Shown one piece after another: positions 17,412 to 24,644 of a stretch of DNA of 64,000 nucleotides. The stretch is taken from positions 62,001 to 126,000 of the forward strand of contig NZ_JBHUDI010000009.1 in the NCBI RefSeq assembly GCF_042678045.1, given 5' to 3'. The notes below the pieces were generated by a model. It was not told the DNA's origin and searched no databases. It saw nothing but the letters and a program-made list of their open reading frames with translations. Numbering within the stretch: the first letter of the stretch is position 1; every line of letters begins with the position of its first letter. This DNA comes from Natrinema amylolyticus_A. Its GTDB lineage: Archaea; Halobacteriota; Halobacteria; Halobacteriales; Natrialbaceae. The translations under genes and the position numbers were made by a program.

Positions 17412-17781
17412 CCGAACCCATTCGAGTCGGCTCCTATGACTGTTGTGATCGGGTACTGTTCGCCGGCAGTGGTCGACCGGACCCGAAACGCGGCACCCGC
17501 GAGACTGCGGCGGCTTCCACGTGTGAGCGTCGATCCACGGAACAAATCGGACGACGGGATCGGGCACTGGATTCAAGACGACTCGTCGCGTACGGGTGGG
17601 TATGAGCCACGTCCGTCCAACGGAGGTGTTCGACCGGCATCGTTAGCGTACCCGGGTCACTGCAGCAGTGTCCGTCTCGTCGACTCACCCGGCGCGTGCG
17701 GCCGATGCCGCGTCGGCTCGACGAGCCGCGGTACCCGAGCGACGATGCCCGATCACGCCCGGAGGACGCAGCTCTCTCTGC
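17412..17781. other. Intergenic region between FUN14 and hflX
   Basis: 370 bases separating divergent genes. I see no gene or strong dyad; a 14-codon frame (MSHVRPTE..., from about 17602) is too short and isolated to call. Confidence 0.5.
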
Positions 17782-19083
17782 ATGAACACTATCATCGTCA
17801 AACGCGTCGATTCAGGCACGCCCGACACGAGCGAGATCCGCGATCTGGCCCGGGCGGCGGGGTACACCGTCGTCGGCGAGATTACACAGTCCAGACGAGC
17901 CGATCCGGCCCTCCAGATCGGCGAGGGGAAAGCCGAGGAACTGGCCGCGTTAGTCGAGGACACCGACGCCACGACCGTCATCTTCGACAACCGGCTCGGC
18001 CCTTATCAGACGTACAACCTCGGCCAACTCCTGCCCGAAGGCGTCGAGGTCATCGATCGGTTCACCCTCATCCTCGAGATCTTCGGCCAGCGCGCACAGA
18101 CGCGTAAGGCCCAGCTCCAGGTCGAACTCGCCGAGCTTCGGTACGAACTCCCGCGTGCGGAGGCCAAGACGAGCCTCGCAAAGCGCGAGGAACACCCCGG
18201 GTTCATGGGGCTGGGTGAGTACGACGAGAGCCGCGAGCAGGACATCAAAGCCCAGATCAGCCGGATCAAAGACGAACTCGAGCGGATCGAGCAGACCGAA
18301 CAGCACCGCCGGGAGCGCCGGCGCGACTCGGGGTTCGATCTGGTCGCGCTGGCCGGCTACACCAACGCGGGCAAGTCGACCCTGTTGCGGCGACTCGCGA
18401 GTGATCTCGACGTGTCCGAAAACGAGGATCTCCATCCCGATCTGGACGCGACGGCCGAGTCGAAGGACAAGCTCTTCACGACCCTCGGCACGACGACCCG
18501 GCGTGCGGATATCGACCGCCGGGACGTGCTGGTGACCGACACCGTCGGGTTCATCAGCGACCTCCCCCACTGGCTGGTCGAGTCGTTCAAGTCGACGCTC
18601 GACTCTGTCTATCGGGCGGATCTGGTCTTGCTCGTCGTCGACGTCAGCGAGCCAATCGACGAGATCCACGAGAAGCTCGTGACCTCTCACGATACCCTCT
18701 ACGAGCGCAACGAGGCTCCGATCGTGACCGTCCTGAACAAGATCGATCAGGTCAGCGACGAGGAACTGGCCGACAAACGCGAGGCGCTCTCGTCGCTCGC
18801 GCCGAATCCAGTCGCGGTCAGCGCCAAAGAGGGACAGCACGTCGACCGGCTGCTCGAGCGGATCGACGAGGAACTTCCCGACTGGGAGGAAGAACGCCTG
18901 TTGTTGCCGATGACCGACGACACGATGAGCGTCGTCTCGTGGCTCCACGACAACGCCCATGTCGACGACGTCACCTATGGGGACGAGGACGTCGTCGTCT
19001 CCTTCGAGGCGCGCCCCGCTGTGGTCTCACAGGCACGCTCGCGCGCGAGTGAACTGCGGACGGCCGCAGCCGAGTCGGCGTGA
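17782..19083 (+). CDS. hflX: Ribosome-associated GTPase HflX
   Basis: 433 residues. The N-terminal HflX domain contains GEITQSRRADPALQIGEGKAEEL and FDNRLGPYQTYNL, then RAQTRKAQLQVELAELRYELPR and a coiled segment. It is followed by a Obg/Era-type G domain: G1 GYTNAGKST at residues 192-200, G3 DTVGFISDLP at about 253, G4 NKID at about 319 and G5 SAKEG. HflX proteins bind the ribosome 50S side and split stalled ribosomes in bacteria; the archaeal role is less well known. The ATG at 17782 (MNTIIVKRVD) is chosen because the upstream in-frame extension is low-complexity Arg/Ala/Pro. Confidence 0.93.
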   Translation: MNTIIVKRVDSGTPDTSEIRDLARAAGYTVVGEITQSRRADPALQIGEGKAEELAALVEDTDATTVIFDNRLGPYQTYNLGQLLPEGVEVIDRFTLILEIFGQRAQTRKAQLQVELAELRYELPRAEAKTSLAKREEHPGFMGLGEYDESREQDIKAQISRIKDELERIEQTEQHRRERRRDSGFDLVALAGYTNAGKSTLLRRLASDLDVSENEDLHPDLDATAESKDKLFTTLGTTTRRADIDRRDVLVTDTVGFISDLPHWLVESFKSTLDSVYRADLVLLVVDVSEPIDEIHEKLVTSHDTLYERNEAPIVTVLNKIDQVSDEELADKREALSSLAPNPVAVSAKEGQHVDRLLERIDEELPDWEEERLLLPMTDDTMSVVSWLHDNAHVDDVTYGDEDVVVSFEARPAVVSQARSRASELRTAAAESA

Positions 19084-19274
19084 CCGCTGCTTCCCCTGTC
19101 GACCGAGGCGATCGCTTCTCGAGCACCTCCGTCTCGAGCGGCCGGTGCTCTCTTACCGGTTCATAACACCCCGTTCAGGCACTCACTAACTGTTGCCCAC
19201 GAGTACGGATTCCGGTACGCAACCCCCGTTCGACCGTTGGCGGTCAAGCAGCGAACACTGTCACGACCCCCACA

Positions 19275-19280
19275 TATAAA
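19275..19280 (+). promoter_or_regulatory. TATA box of the thiolase operon
   Basis: TATAAA centred about 27 bases before the thiolase ATG at 19305; leaderless arrangement. Confidence 0.6.
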
Positions 19281-19304
19281 TCACTGACTAGAGTCACCTG
19301 AAAT

Positions 19305-20462
19305 ATGGAACGTGTTGCGATCATTGGCGCCTCGATGACCCAGTTCGGGCAACGCGAGGGCGAGTGGATCACGGACCTCCTCGCGGAGGCAGGAATCGAG
19401 TGTCTCGAGGACGCAGGTGTCGACGCCGACGACGTCGAACACCTGTACGTCTCGAATATGGCAAGCGGCGAGTTCGAGGGACAGACGGGCGTCCCGAACG
19501 CGCTGGCACACGATCTGGACGCGATCCCGGCGTACACACAACGGGTCGACCAGACGAGTTCCAGCGGCGGTGCGGGAATCTTCGCCGCCTGGCAGTCAGT
19601 CGCCAGCGGTGCCAGCGACATGACGCTGCTCGTCGGCGGCGAGAAGATGACCCACAAGACCACCGGCGAGGCCACCGACGTCATCGCGTCGTTGACCCAT
19701 CCCGCCGAGTACAAAACCGGCGTCACACTGCCGTCGTTTGCCGGTTTGACGGCGCGACACTATCTCGAGCGGTTCGACGCACCCCGGGAGAGTCTCGGGA
19801 AAGTCGCCGTCAAGAACCACAAGAACGGCGTCGACAATCCGCACGCCCAGTTCCAGAAAGAAGTCGATCTCGAGACGATCCTCGAGTCGCCGATCATCGC
19901 CGATCCGTTGCGGCTGTACGACTTCTGTCCGATCACGGACGGCTCGGCGGCGCTGATGCTCTGTCCCGAGTCGGTTGCTCAGGAGTATACCGACGACTAC
20001 GTCGTCATCTCGGGGATCGACGGCGCGACGGACACCCACGTCGTCCACGAGCGCGAGGATCCGACCGTAATGGGCGGCGTCGTCGAGAGCGGGAAGGGGG
20101 CCTACGAGATGAGCGGACACGGGCCCGACGACATCGACGTCGCCGAACTCCACGACATGTTCACGATTCTCGAGTTCCTCCAGATGGAGGGACTTGGCTT
20201 CGCCGAGCAGGGTGAGGCCTGGAAACTCGTCGAGGAGGGATACACCGAACGCGACGGCGAGTTGCCGATCAACACCTCGGGTGGCCTCAAATCGAAGGGC
20301 CATCCACTGGGGGCCAGCGGCGTCGCACAGGGTGTCGAGATCTACGAACAACTCATGGGCGAGGCCGGCCCGCGACAGGTCGACGCCGATGTCGGGCTGT
20401 GCTGTAACGTGGGCGGCTTTGGCAACTGTGTGATTACTACGATTATGGAGGCAGCACAATGA
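19305..20462 (+). CDS. SCP2-type thiolase-like protein with Ser in place of the nucleophilic Cys
   Basis: 385-residue thiolase-fold protein that would condense or cleave acyl-CoA. The fold is clear: MERVAIIGASMTQFG, DLLAEAGIECLEDAGVDADDVEHLYV, the HDMF histidine (H283), GHPLGASG (H333) and GLCCNVGGFGNCV (C366/C367). At the N-terminal nucleophile, where thiolases have a Cys followed by A-S-G-G, this protein reads TSSSGG (S85). So classical Cys chemistry is missing at that site. It overlaps the following DUF35 gene by four bases; in archaea such pairs form complexes that channel acyl-CoA, for example acetoacetyl-CoA to HMG-CoA synthase. The exact reaction here is uncertain. Confidence 0.88.
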   Translation: MERVAIIGASMTQFGQREGEWITDLLAEAGIECLEDAGVDADDVEHLYVSNMASGEFEGQTGVPNALAHDLDAIPAYTQRVDQTSSSGGAGIFAAWQSVASGASDMTLLVGGEKMTHKTTGEATDVIASLTHPAEYKTGVTLPSFAGLTARHYLERFDAPRESLGKVAVKNHKNGVDNPHAQFQKEVDLETILESPIIADPLRLYDFCPITDGSAALMLCPESVAQEYTDDYVVISGIDGATDTHVVHEREDPTVMGGVVESGKGAYEMSGHGPDDIDVAELHDMFTILEFLQMEGLGFAEQGEAWKLVEEGYTERDGELPINTSGGLKSKGHPLGASGVAQGVEIYEQLMGEAGPRQVDADVGLCCNVGGFGNCVITTIMEAAQ

Positions 20463-20818
20463 CACTGGAAGCGACACGCTACGAGGACGGTTCGATCAGC
20501 TACCCCGGCCACCCGCGCGGTCCCGGTGGGGCGAATCCGGCGGAGACGATCGATCTCAGCGAGTACACCGCAGAAATCGTGACGTGGACGACCAGCACTG
20601 CAACGCCGCCAGGCGTCCGCGAGCCCAACCACCTCGCGATCGTCGAGTTCGACGTTGACGGTGAGTCGGTCCGTGCGATCGGCCAGCTCACCACTGGCGA
20701 CGTCGAAACCGGCGACGAGGTTCAGCCGGTCCACGTCGACGAACTCCGCGAACCGGGTGCGGGCATTCGCGAACCCGAGAGCCAGGACTGGGACGGCTAC
20801 CGGTTCGAACCGGTTTAA
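20459..20818 (+). CDS. DUF35 OB-fold protein, partner of thiolase, no zinc ribbon
   Basis: 119-residue protein of the DUF35/ChsH2-like type. The OB-fold half is recognisable (TTSTATPPGVREPNHLAIVEFD, SVRAIGQLTTGDVETGDEV as the beta-barrel and CoA-contact loop). The rubredoxin-like zinc ribbon usual at the N-terminus is absent: there is not one cysteine in the sequence. The ATGA overlap with the thiolase implies coupled translation and a complex. It converges with the next gene with a four-base overlap of stops. Confidence 0.82.
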   Translation: MTLEATRYEDGSISYPGHPRGPGGANPAETIDLSEYTAEIVTWTTSTATPPGVREPNHLAIVEFDVDGESVRAIGQLTTGDVETGDEVQPVHVDELREPGAGIREPESQDWDGYRFEPV

Positions 20819-21573
20819 GGGCGCTCGTCTCCGTCACCGCTGTTTTCTGAGCCGTCAGTCTCGTCACTAGTGTCCGGCTCGTCTCCCGTACTGTCAGTTC
20901 CGTTCGTCTCCGCGTCCTCGGCATCCTCGGCGTCCGCGCCGTACTGATCCCGTAGCGTCTCGAGTTCGGCGTCGACGTCGACGGCCGAGTCCGAGTCGTC
21001 GCGGTTCTCGTCGGACGATTCTTCAGCGTCCCCTGGTGGCCCATCCTCGATGTCGATCGTGATCCCGGTCGCCGCCGATGGCTCAGACGCGCTCGACTGG
21101 GGGCCACGGTCGGTCGCTTCACGGAGACGCGCGTCGACGTCGTCGCGGAGCTCGCGTGCCTCCGTGAGAAGCTCGCGCGCTCCCTCGTCCGCTGGCAGGC
21201 TCCCCTCCGAGACGGCCCGGTTGAGTTCGGCCAACACCGTATCGAGCTGGGAGAGCGTCGTCTCTCGGAGTGCGCTCGCGCGATCGCTCGTCGCCTCGGC
21301 GGCTGCCGTCGTCCGATCGCGGGCCACCTCCTCGGTCCGGACGATCCGCAGGCCGCGCTGGAACGCCTCGAGCGTCCGGACGCTGGCCTCGAGGACGGCC
21401 AGCGCGGCGGGAAGCGCTACCTCGTCGGTGAGCCGTAGTACCTCGCGTGGCGTCGGCGGTCGCAGCGGCAGCTGCCGGCGTCGCCGTGGCTCGTCGAGTT
21501 CCGTGCGGAGCGCCTCGATCGTTCGCGTCAGTTCGCGAACGGCGTCGACGAGTTCGTCGTCGCGGTCGGTCAT
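20815..21573 (-). CDS. Haloarchaeal coiled-coil protein with acidic tail, function unknown
   Basis: 252 residues. Residues 1-150 are helical with heptad-like spacing (ELVDAVRELTRTIEALRTEL, then a conserved-looking PPTPREVLRLTDEVALPAALAVLEASVRTLEAFQ). The C-terminal 100 residues are an extremely acidic, low-complexity tail (Asp, Glu, Ser, Thr) ending in GDGDERP. It appears to belong to a haloarchaea-only DUF family (possibly DUF7547, from memory). No catalytic or membrane segment is evident. Confidence 0.72.
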   Translation of the reverse strand: MTDRDDELVDAVRELTRTIEALRTELDEPRRRRQLPLRPPTPREVLRLTDEVALPAALAVLEASVRTLEAFQRGLRIVRTEEVARDRTTAAAEATSDRASALRETTLSQLDTVLAELNRAVSEGSLPADEGARELLTEARELRDDVDARLREATDRGPQSSASEPSAATGITIDIEDGPPGDAEESSDENRDDSDSAVDVDAELETLRDQYGADAEDAEDAETNGTDSTGDEPDTSDETDGSENSGDGDERP

Positions 21574-21618
21574 ACGTGCGCTACGGCCGCCCGGCTCAAA
21601 AAGTGGGCGCTCAGACTA

Positions 21619-21682
21619 TCAGACAACCTGATAGACAGACCGATGATCCTCGAGCGATCTGGTGTCGACGACGGTTGTCTGA
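21619..21682. promoter_or_regulatory. Inverted repeats in a divergent promoter region
   Basis: TCAGACAACC (21619-21628) and GGTTGTCTGA (21673-21682) are exact inverted copies 44 bases apart. CTATCAG/CTGATAG forms a second, smaller dyad overlapping the first arm. They lie between two divergent genes. Confidence 0.45.
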
Positions 21683-21731
21683 CAGGAACGGTACACTGGC
21701 GCCAGCGGCACGTTTGCGACCGATCCAAGCG

Positions 21732-21737
21732 TTTTTA
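21732..21737 (+). promoter_or_regulatory. TATA-like box of the RNase H-like nuclease gene
   Basis: TTTTTA centred about 27 bases before the GTG at 21762. Confidence 0.45.
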
Positions 21738-21761
21738 CCCCCACCGAACCCCTGAACTGGT

Positions 21762-22514
21762 GTGCGAATCGAGAACAGCTTCATTCCCGTGCGTGGCGTC
21801 GGGGAAACCACGGAACGACGCCTGTGGGAAAACGGCGTGACTCACTGGGACGAGTTCGACGGTAGCGTCGTCGGCTCGACGCTCGCGGATCGGATCGAGA
21901 CGTTCATCGATGAGGGCCGGACCCACCTGCAGCGGGGCGACGTCTCCGTCTTCGCGGAGGCCTTGCCCGCCGCGAGCCGGTGGCGGTGCTACGAGAACGT
22001 CAGCGACGAGACCTGCTTTCTGGACATCGAAACGACCGGACTCAGCGCCGAGACGAACGACGTGACGACCGTCAGCCTCCACCAGGGAGGCAAGACGAAG
22101 ACGTTCGTCAACGGGCGCGACCTGACGAGCGATCGCCTCGCACGCGAACTCGAGGAGGCGGCCCTGCTCGTCACCTTCAACGGCCAGCGGTTCGACGTGC
22201 CCTTCCTCGAGACGTGTTTCGACGTCGAGATCGACGTCCCCCACGTCGATCTCATGTATCCCTGTCAGAAGATCGGGCTCGATGGCGGACTGAAAACGAT
22301 CGAGCAAGAGGTAGGTATCGATCGGGACATGCCCGACATCAGTGGCCGTGACGCGGTGCGCCTCTGGCGGGAGTACGAACGCGGCGACGACGGTGCCCTC
22401 GAGACCCTTGTCGAGTACAACCGCGCGGACACGGCCAATCTCGAGCCACTGATGGAACTCGTCGCTGATCGGCTTCACGAGCGCGTCTTCGAGGCTGCAC
22501 TGGCCGACGAGTGA
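21762..22514 (+). CDS. RNase H-like/DnaQ-type exonuclease family protein
   Basis: 250 residues starting with GTG. The N-terminus has a helix-hairpin-helix-like stretch (FIPVRGVGETTERRLWENGV). The RNase_H_2/YprB-type nuclease domain starts at residue 86: CFLDIETTGLSA with D88 and E90, then LLVTFNGQRFDVPFLE (second acidic site), HVDLMYPC and YNRADTANL (last metal Asp), i.e. the DEDD layout. Presumed 3'-5' exonuclease or nuclease on DNA or RNA; substrate unknown. A T-rich TATA box 27 bases upstream supports the GTG start. Confidence 0.85.
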   Translation: MRIENSFIPVRGVGETTERRLWENGVTHWDEFDGSVVGSTLADRIETFIDEGRTHLQRGDVSVFAEALPAASRWRCYENVSDETCFLDIETTGLSAETNDVTTVSLHQGGKTKTFVNGRDLTSDRLARELEEAALLVTFNGQRFDVPFLETCFDVEIDVPHVDLMYPCQKIGLDGGLKTIEQEVGIDRDMPDISGRDAVRLWREYERGDDGALETLVEYNRADTANLEPLMELVADRLHERVFEAALADE

Positions 22515-22621
22515 ACGACTGCACCGAGAAAGAGAAACTGTGCCTGCCGGCCTTTCTTCTCTGTGATGGGTACCTCGGCGAGACGCTCGTCGACGTCCCG
22601 CTCCGCGATATCGATATCTGA
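22511..22621 (+). CDS. Possible 36-aa coupled microprotein
   Basis: A GTG overlapping the nuclease stop (GTGA) opens a 36-codon frame with high third-position GC and three cysteines (MNDCTEKEKLCL, then LLCDGYLGETLVDV). The coupling geometry is right, but length and lack of a known family make this tentative; it may be chance. Confidence 0.3.
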   Translation: MNDCTEKEKLCLPAFLLCDGYLGETLVDVPLRDIDI

Positions 22622-22646
22622 GAGTGTACCTCAGAAAAAGCCGTGG

Positions 22647-22928
22647 TCACCCGCGGTCGGAAACCTCGACCTCACCGTCGCTCGTGACGACGACTTGGTA
22701 GCCACAGTAGGTGAATTCGACGCGGCCGGTCGGTCGCTGGCGCCCGTTCTCGCGTGTTGCAAAGAGTGCATCGAGCGCTTCAGGATTGATCACGTCGTAG
22801 AGGGCGTCGTATTCGGGTGGTTCGAGCTCGAGCGGGTCGATGCCTTCTCGCTCGGCGACGGCCGCGATTACGTCGAAACTCACTGACTGCCGGACTGCCG
22901 GTTCCGAGCGATCGACTGAGAGTAGCAT
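22647..22928 (-). CDS. HalOD1 output-domain protein
   Basis: 93-residue stand-alone HalOD1 protein, a haloarchaeal domain usually found as an output of signalling pathways. It matches the pattern closely: SVSFDVIAAVAEREGIDPLELEPPEYDALYDVINPEALDALFA, then GRVEFTYCGYQVVVTSDGEVEV. ATG at 22928 is favoured by TATAAAT (22954-22960) about 29 bases upstream; the longer in-frame reading would pass through the promoter. Its molecular role is unknown. Confidence 0.85.
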   Translation of the reverse strand: MLLSVDRSEPAVRQSVSFDVIAAVAEREGIDPLELEPPEYDALYDVINPEALDALFATRENGRQRPTGRVEFTYCGYQVVVTSDGEVEVSDRG

Positions 22929-23562
22929 TGGGCGGACTCTTACATCGATTCGGTATAAATCCTCTGGCCTCAACCAGATCCTGGACACCATTTCTGGAGA
23001 ATAATCTCCATATATGTACAATAGAGCCATTATTGGGCAATAAGTATTTACTCATTTTATTGTATTCACGGGAACTAAAACTGTTTAAAAGCAGACAGTC
23101 TCCGTGCAATCACTGGTTGTAGCGACGAGAAAGCGGGATTTCATCTAGAAACGAGACGTTTCATCGAACTGTAGTAGGGTGACAGCGAGGCGAAGTCCCA
23201 CTGTTTCAGGTGTGAGACGATCACTCGGCTCGCGCCTCGAGCCAGCGAACGGCCGGCGTCGCGGTGATCCCGTGGACGACGATCGAGACGACACACGCCG
23301 AGGCGTACAACACGGGCGAACTGAGCGCCGCCGAGTACGGCGAACTGGTCGTGAGCACGATCGAGTCACAGCGGTACGAACCGGATGTCGATGTCTCGCC
23401 GGAGACGTAATGCGAATTCTCCTTGCCGTCGGCCGCTGCTCCGGTGGGGGTTTGGACCCGTTCGGTCCGTCGGTTACGTCTCTGTGACATCCTCGAGCCG
23501 CCTTCGAGCCGAACACGTTCGGAACGGAGGGTTTCCCGTCTCGTCCCGTAGAACGCTCACTC
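22929..23562. other. Long intergenic region: AT-rich stretch and gene remnant
   Basis: 634 bases. The first 200 are AT-rich and contain TTATTG-GG-CAATAA (23030-23043) and a smaller GGAGA/TCTCC dyad. Beyond 23220 lie what look like truncated gene ends. Confidence 0.5.
23221..23322 (-). pseudogene. Remnant of a cation:proton antiporter C-terminus
   Basis: About 33 codons on the minus strand read as a transmembrane helix plus tail: LYASACVVSIVVHGITATP then AVRWLEARAE and a stop. This closely resembles the last helix of CPA1-type haloarchaeal Na+/H+ antiporters. No upstream part of such a gene is present, so this would be a relic of deletion. The plus strand across the same area also has an open tail ending at 23410, so one of the two may be an antisense artefact. 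Confidence 0.4.
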
Positions 23563-23580
23563 ATGGGATCAGATCGAACA

Positions 23581-23994
23581 ATGACCGCCACCGACCAGCG
23601 ACCGGCCACGGAGACGACAAGCGGGGAACCCGAGACGACGACCGTCACCGTCCGCTGTACCGGCCACGTCCGCGATGCCGTCGGCACCCACGAACTCGAG
23701 TTCACCTTCGAGGGCGACCGGCTTCGGGACTTCCTCGAGGCTTTCTTCGAGGAGCACGACCTCGAGGACATGCTCATCGCCGAAACCGAGGCCGAGGCCA
23801 CACATAGCGGCTGGGCACCGGTGCCCGACGACTTGCCCGGTACGTGGCGCAAGAATCCGGAAGGTGATCAGACCCGGCCGTACGCGCGGGTCTGCATCAA
23901 CGGCCGATTCAACGAGCATCTCGGGGGATTCGAGGCGGAACTGACCGACGACGATCGCGTCGCGCTCATCTATCCCTTCATGTTCTGCTGTTGA
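23581..23994 (+). CDS. MoaD/ThiS-like beta-grasp protein ending in Cys-Cys
   Basis: About 137 residues (an in-frame ATG at 23563 adds six). After a Thr/Glu-rich leader the core VTVRCTGHVRDAVGTHELEFTFEGDRLRDFLEAFFEEH and the closing NGRFNEHLGGFEAELTDDDRVALIYPF match the ubiquitin-like MoaD/ThiS fold. Normal sulfur carriers end in Gly-Gly; this one ends FMFCC. It therefore cannot use the usual diglycine adenylation/thiocarboxylate route. A middle insert (HSGWAPVPDDLPGTWRKN) is not typical of MoaD. It is the first gene of a plus-strand set leading into a radical-SAM locus. Confidence 0.72.
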   Translation: MTATDQRPATETTSGEPETTTVTVRCTGHVRDAVGTHELEFTFEGDRLRDFLEAFFEEHDLEDMLIAETEAEATHSGWAPVPDDLPGTWRKNPEGDQTRPYARVCINGRFNEHLGGFEAELTDDDRVALIYPFMFCC

Positions 23995-24064
23995 GCGCGA
24001 CGTCACCGAGTGTCCGAACACGTTCGACTCAGAGATTACGGCCGTCGCCACCCGAGTGACGACT

Positions 24065-24367
24065 ATGACCGAAGACGTCGCCGACGTCGAACCAGTCACG
24101 CGACGCGACCACGACGTCTCGTGGTCCGCGAACCTCGAGAAACCCGAACACGCCGCGGATCGGCGGCTGGTCGTCGAGCAGGCGAAAGACGCGATCGACG
24201 CGATGGCGGCCGGCACCCACGTCAACCTCGTCACCCACGGCGAACACGGTCTCCCCGAGACGTACCTCTGGAACGAACTCGAGGCCGCGTTCGACGAGCT
24301 GCGATTCGAATACGTCGATCAGTGTGGCTGTGGCGGCCACGTGACGCGCGTGTATCTCGACGGGTAG
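24065..24367 (+). CDS. CGCGG-motif peptide, candidate rSAM-modified RiPP precursor
   Basis: 100-residue protein ending in VDQCGCGGHVTRVYLDG. The C-terminal CGCGG motif after a helical leader-like body (WSANLEKPEHAADRRLVVEQAKDAIDAM, THVNLVTHGEHGLPETYLWNELEAAF) matches what I recall as the haloarchaeal 'CGCGG family putative rSAM-modified RiPP protein'. Two radical-SAM/SPASM genes lie within 3 kb, which fits a modified-peptide role. No modification is proved. The in-frame GTG at 24056 is less likely as a start. Confidence 0.72.
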   Translation: MTEDVADVEPVTRRDHDVSWSANLEKPEHAADRRLVVEQAKDAIDAMAAGTHVNLVTHGEHGLPETYLWNELEAAFDELRFEYVDQCGCGGHVTRVYLDG

Positions 24368-24451
24368 GCCGCTCGTGGCTCCGGGACCCGCTCTCGAGTC
24401 CTTGCAGTCGTCAGGCCGTGAGCTATGTCGCTGCGCTCGCTAGAACCGACG

Positions 24452-24583
24452 ATGAGTACTCGAGCGAACGCGATCGACGACCCGGTCACCTGTCGGGTCT
24501 GTGAAACGAAAAACGACCACTGGTTCACGTACTGTCGACAGTGTCTCACGGAGCTTCCCATGCGACCCGATTCCAGTCGATAG
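24452..24583 (+). CDS. 43-aa zinc-ribbon microprotein
   Basis: ATG at 24452 to TAG at 24583, with two CxxC knuckles: TCRVCETKNDHWFTYCRQCLTEL (C14, C17, C28, C31). This is a complete mini zinc ribbon with a tryptophan in the loop. The four cysteines in exact C-x2-C/C-x10-C-x2-C spacing and the haloarchaeal codon use make it a credible gene despite its size. It sits between the CGCGG peptide gene and the convergent radical-SAM gene. Confidence 0.62.
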   Translation: MSTRANAIDDPVTCRVCETKNDHWFTYCRQCLTELPMRPDSSR

Positions 24584-24644
24584 TACCGGCCCCGGCGGCT
24601 CGAGACGGAATCGGTCACCGCGTGCTGGTTTCCCTCCGGAGGTA

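Noticed and set aside
17602..17646. 14-codon frame starting MSHVRPTE
   Set aside because: Too short, without promoter or partner; probably chance.
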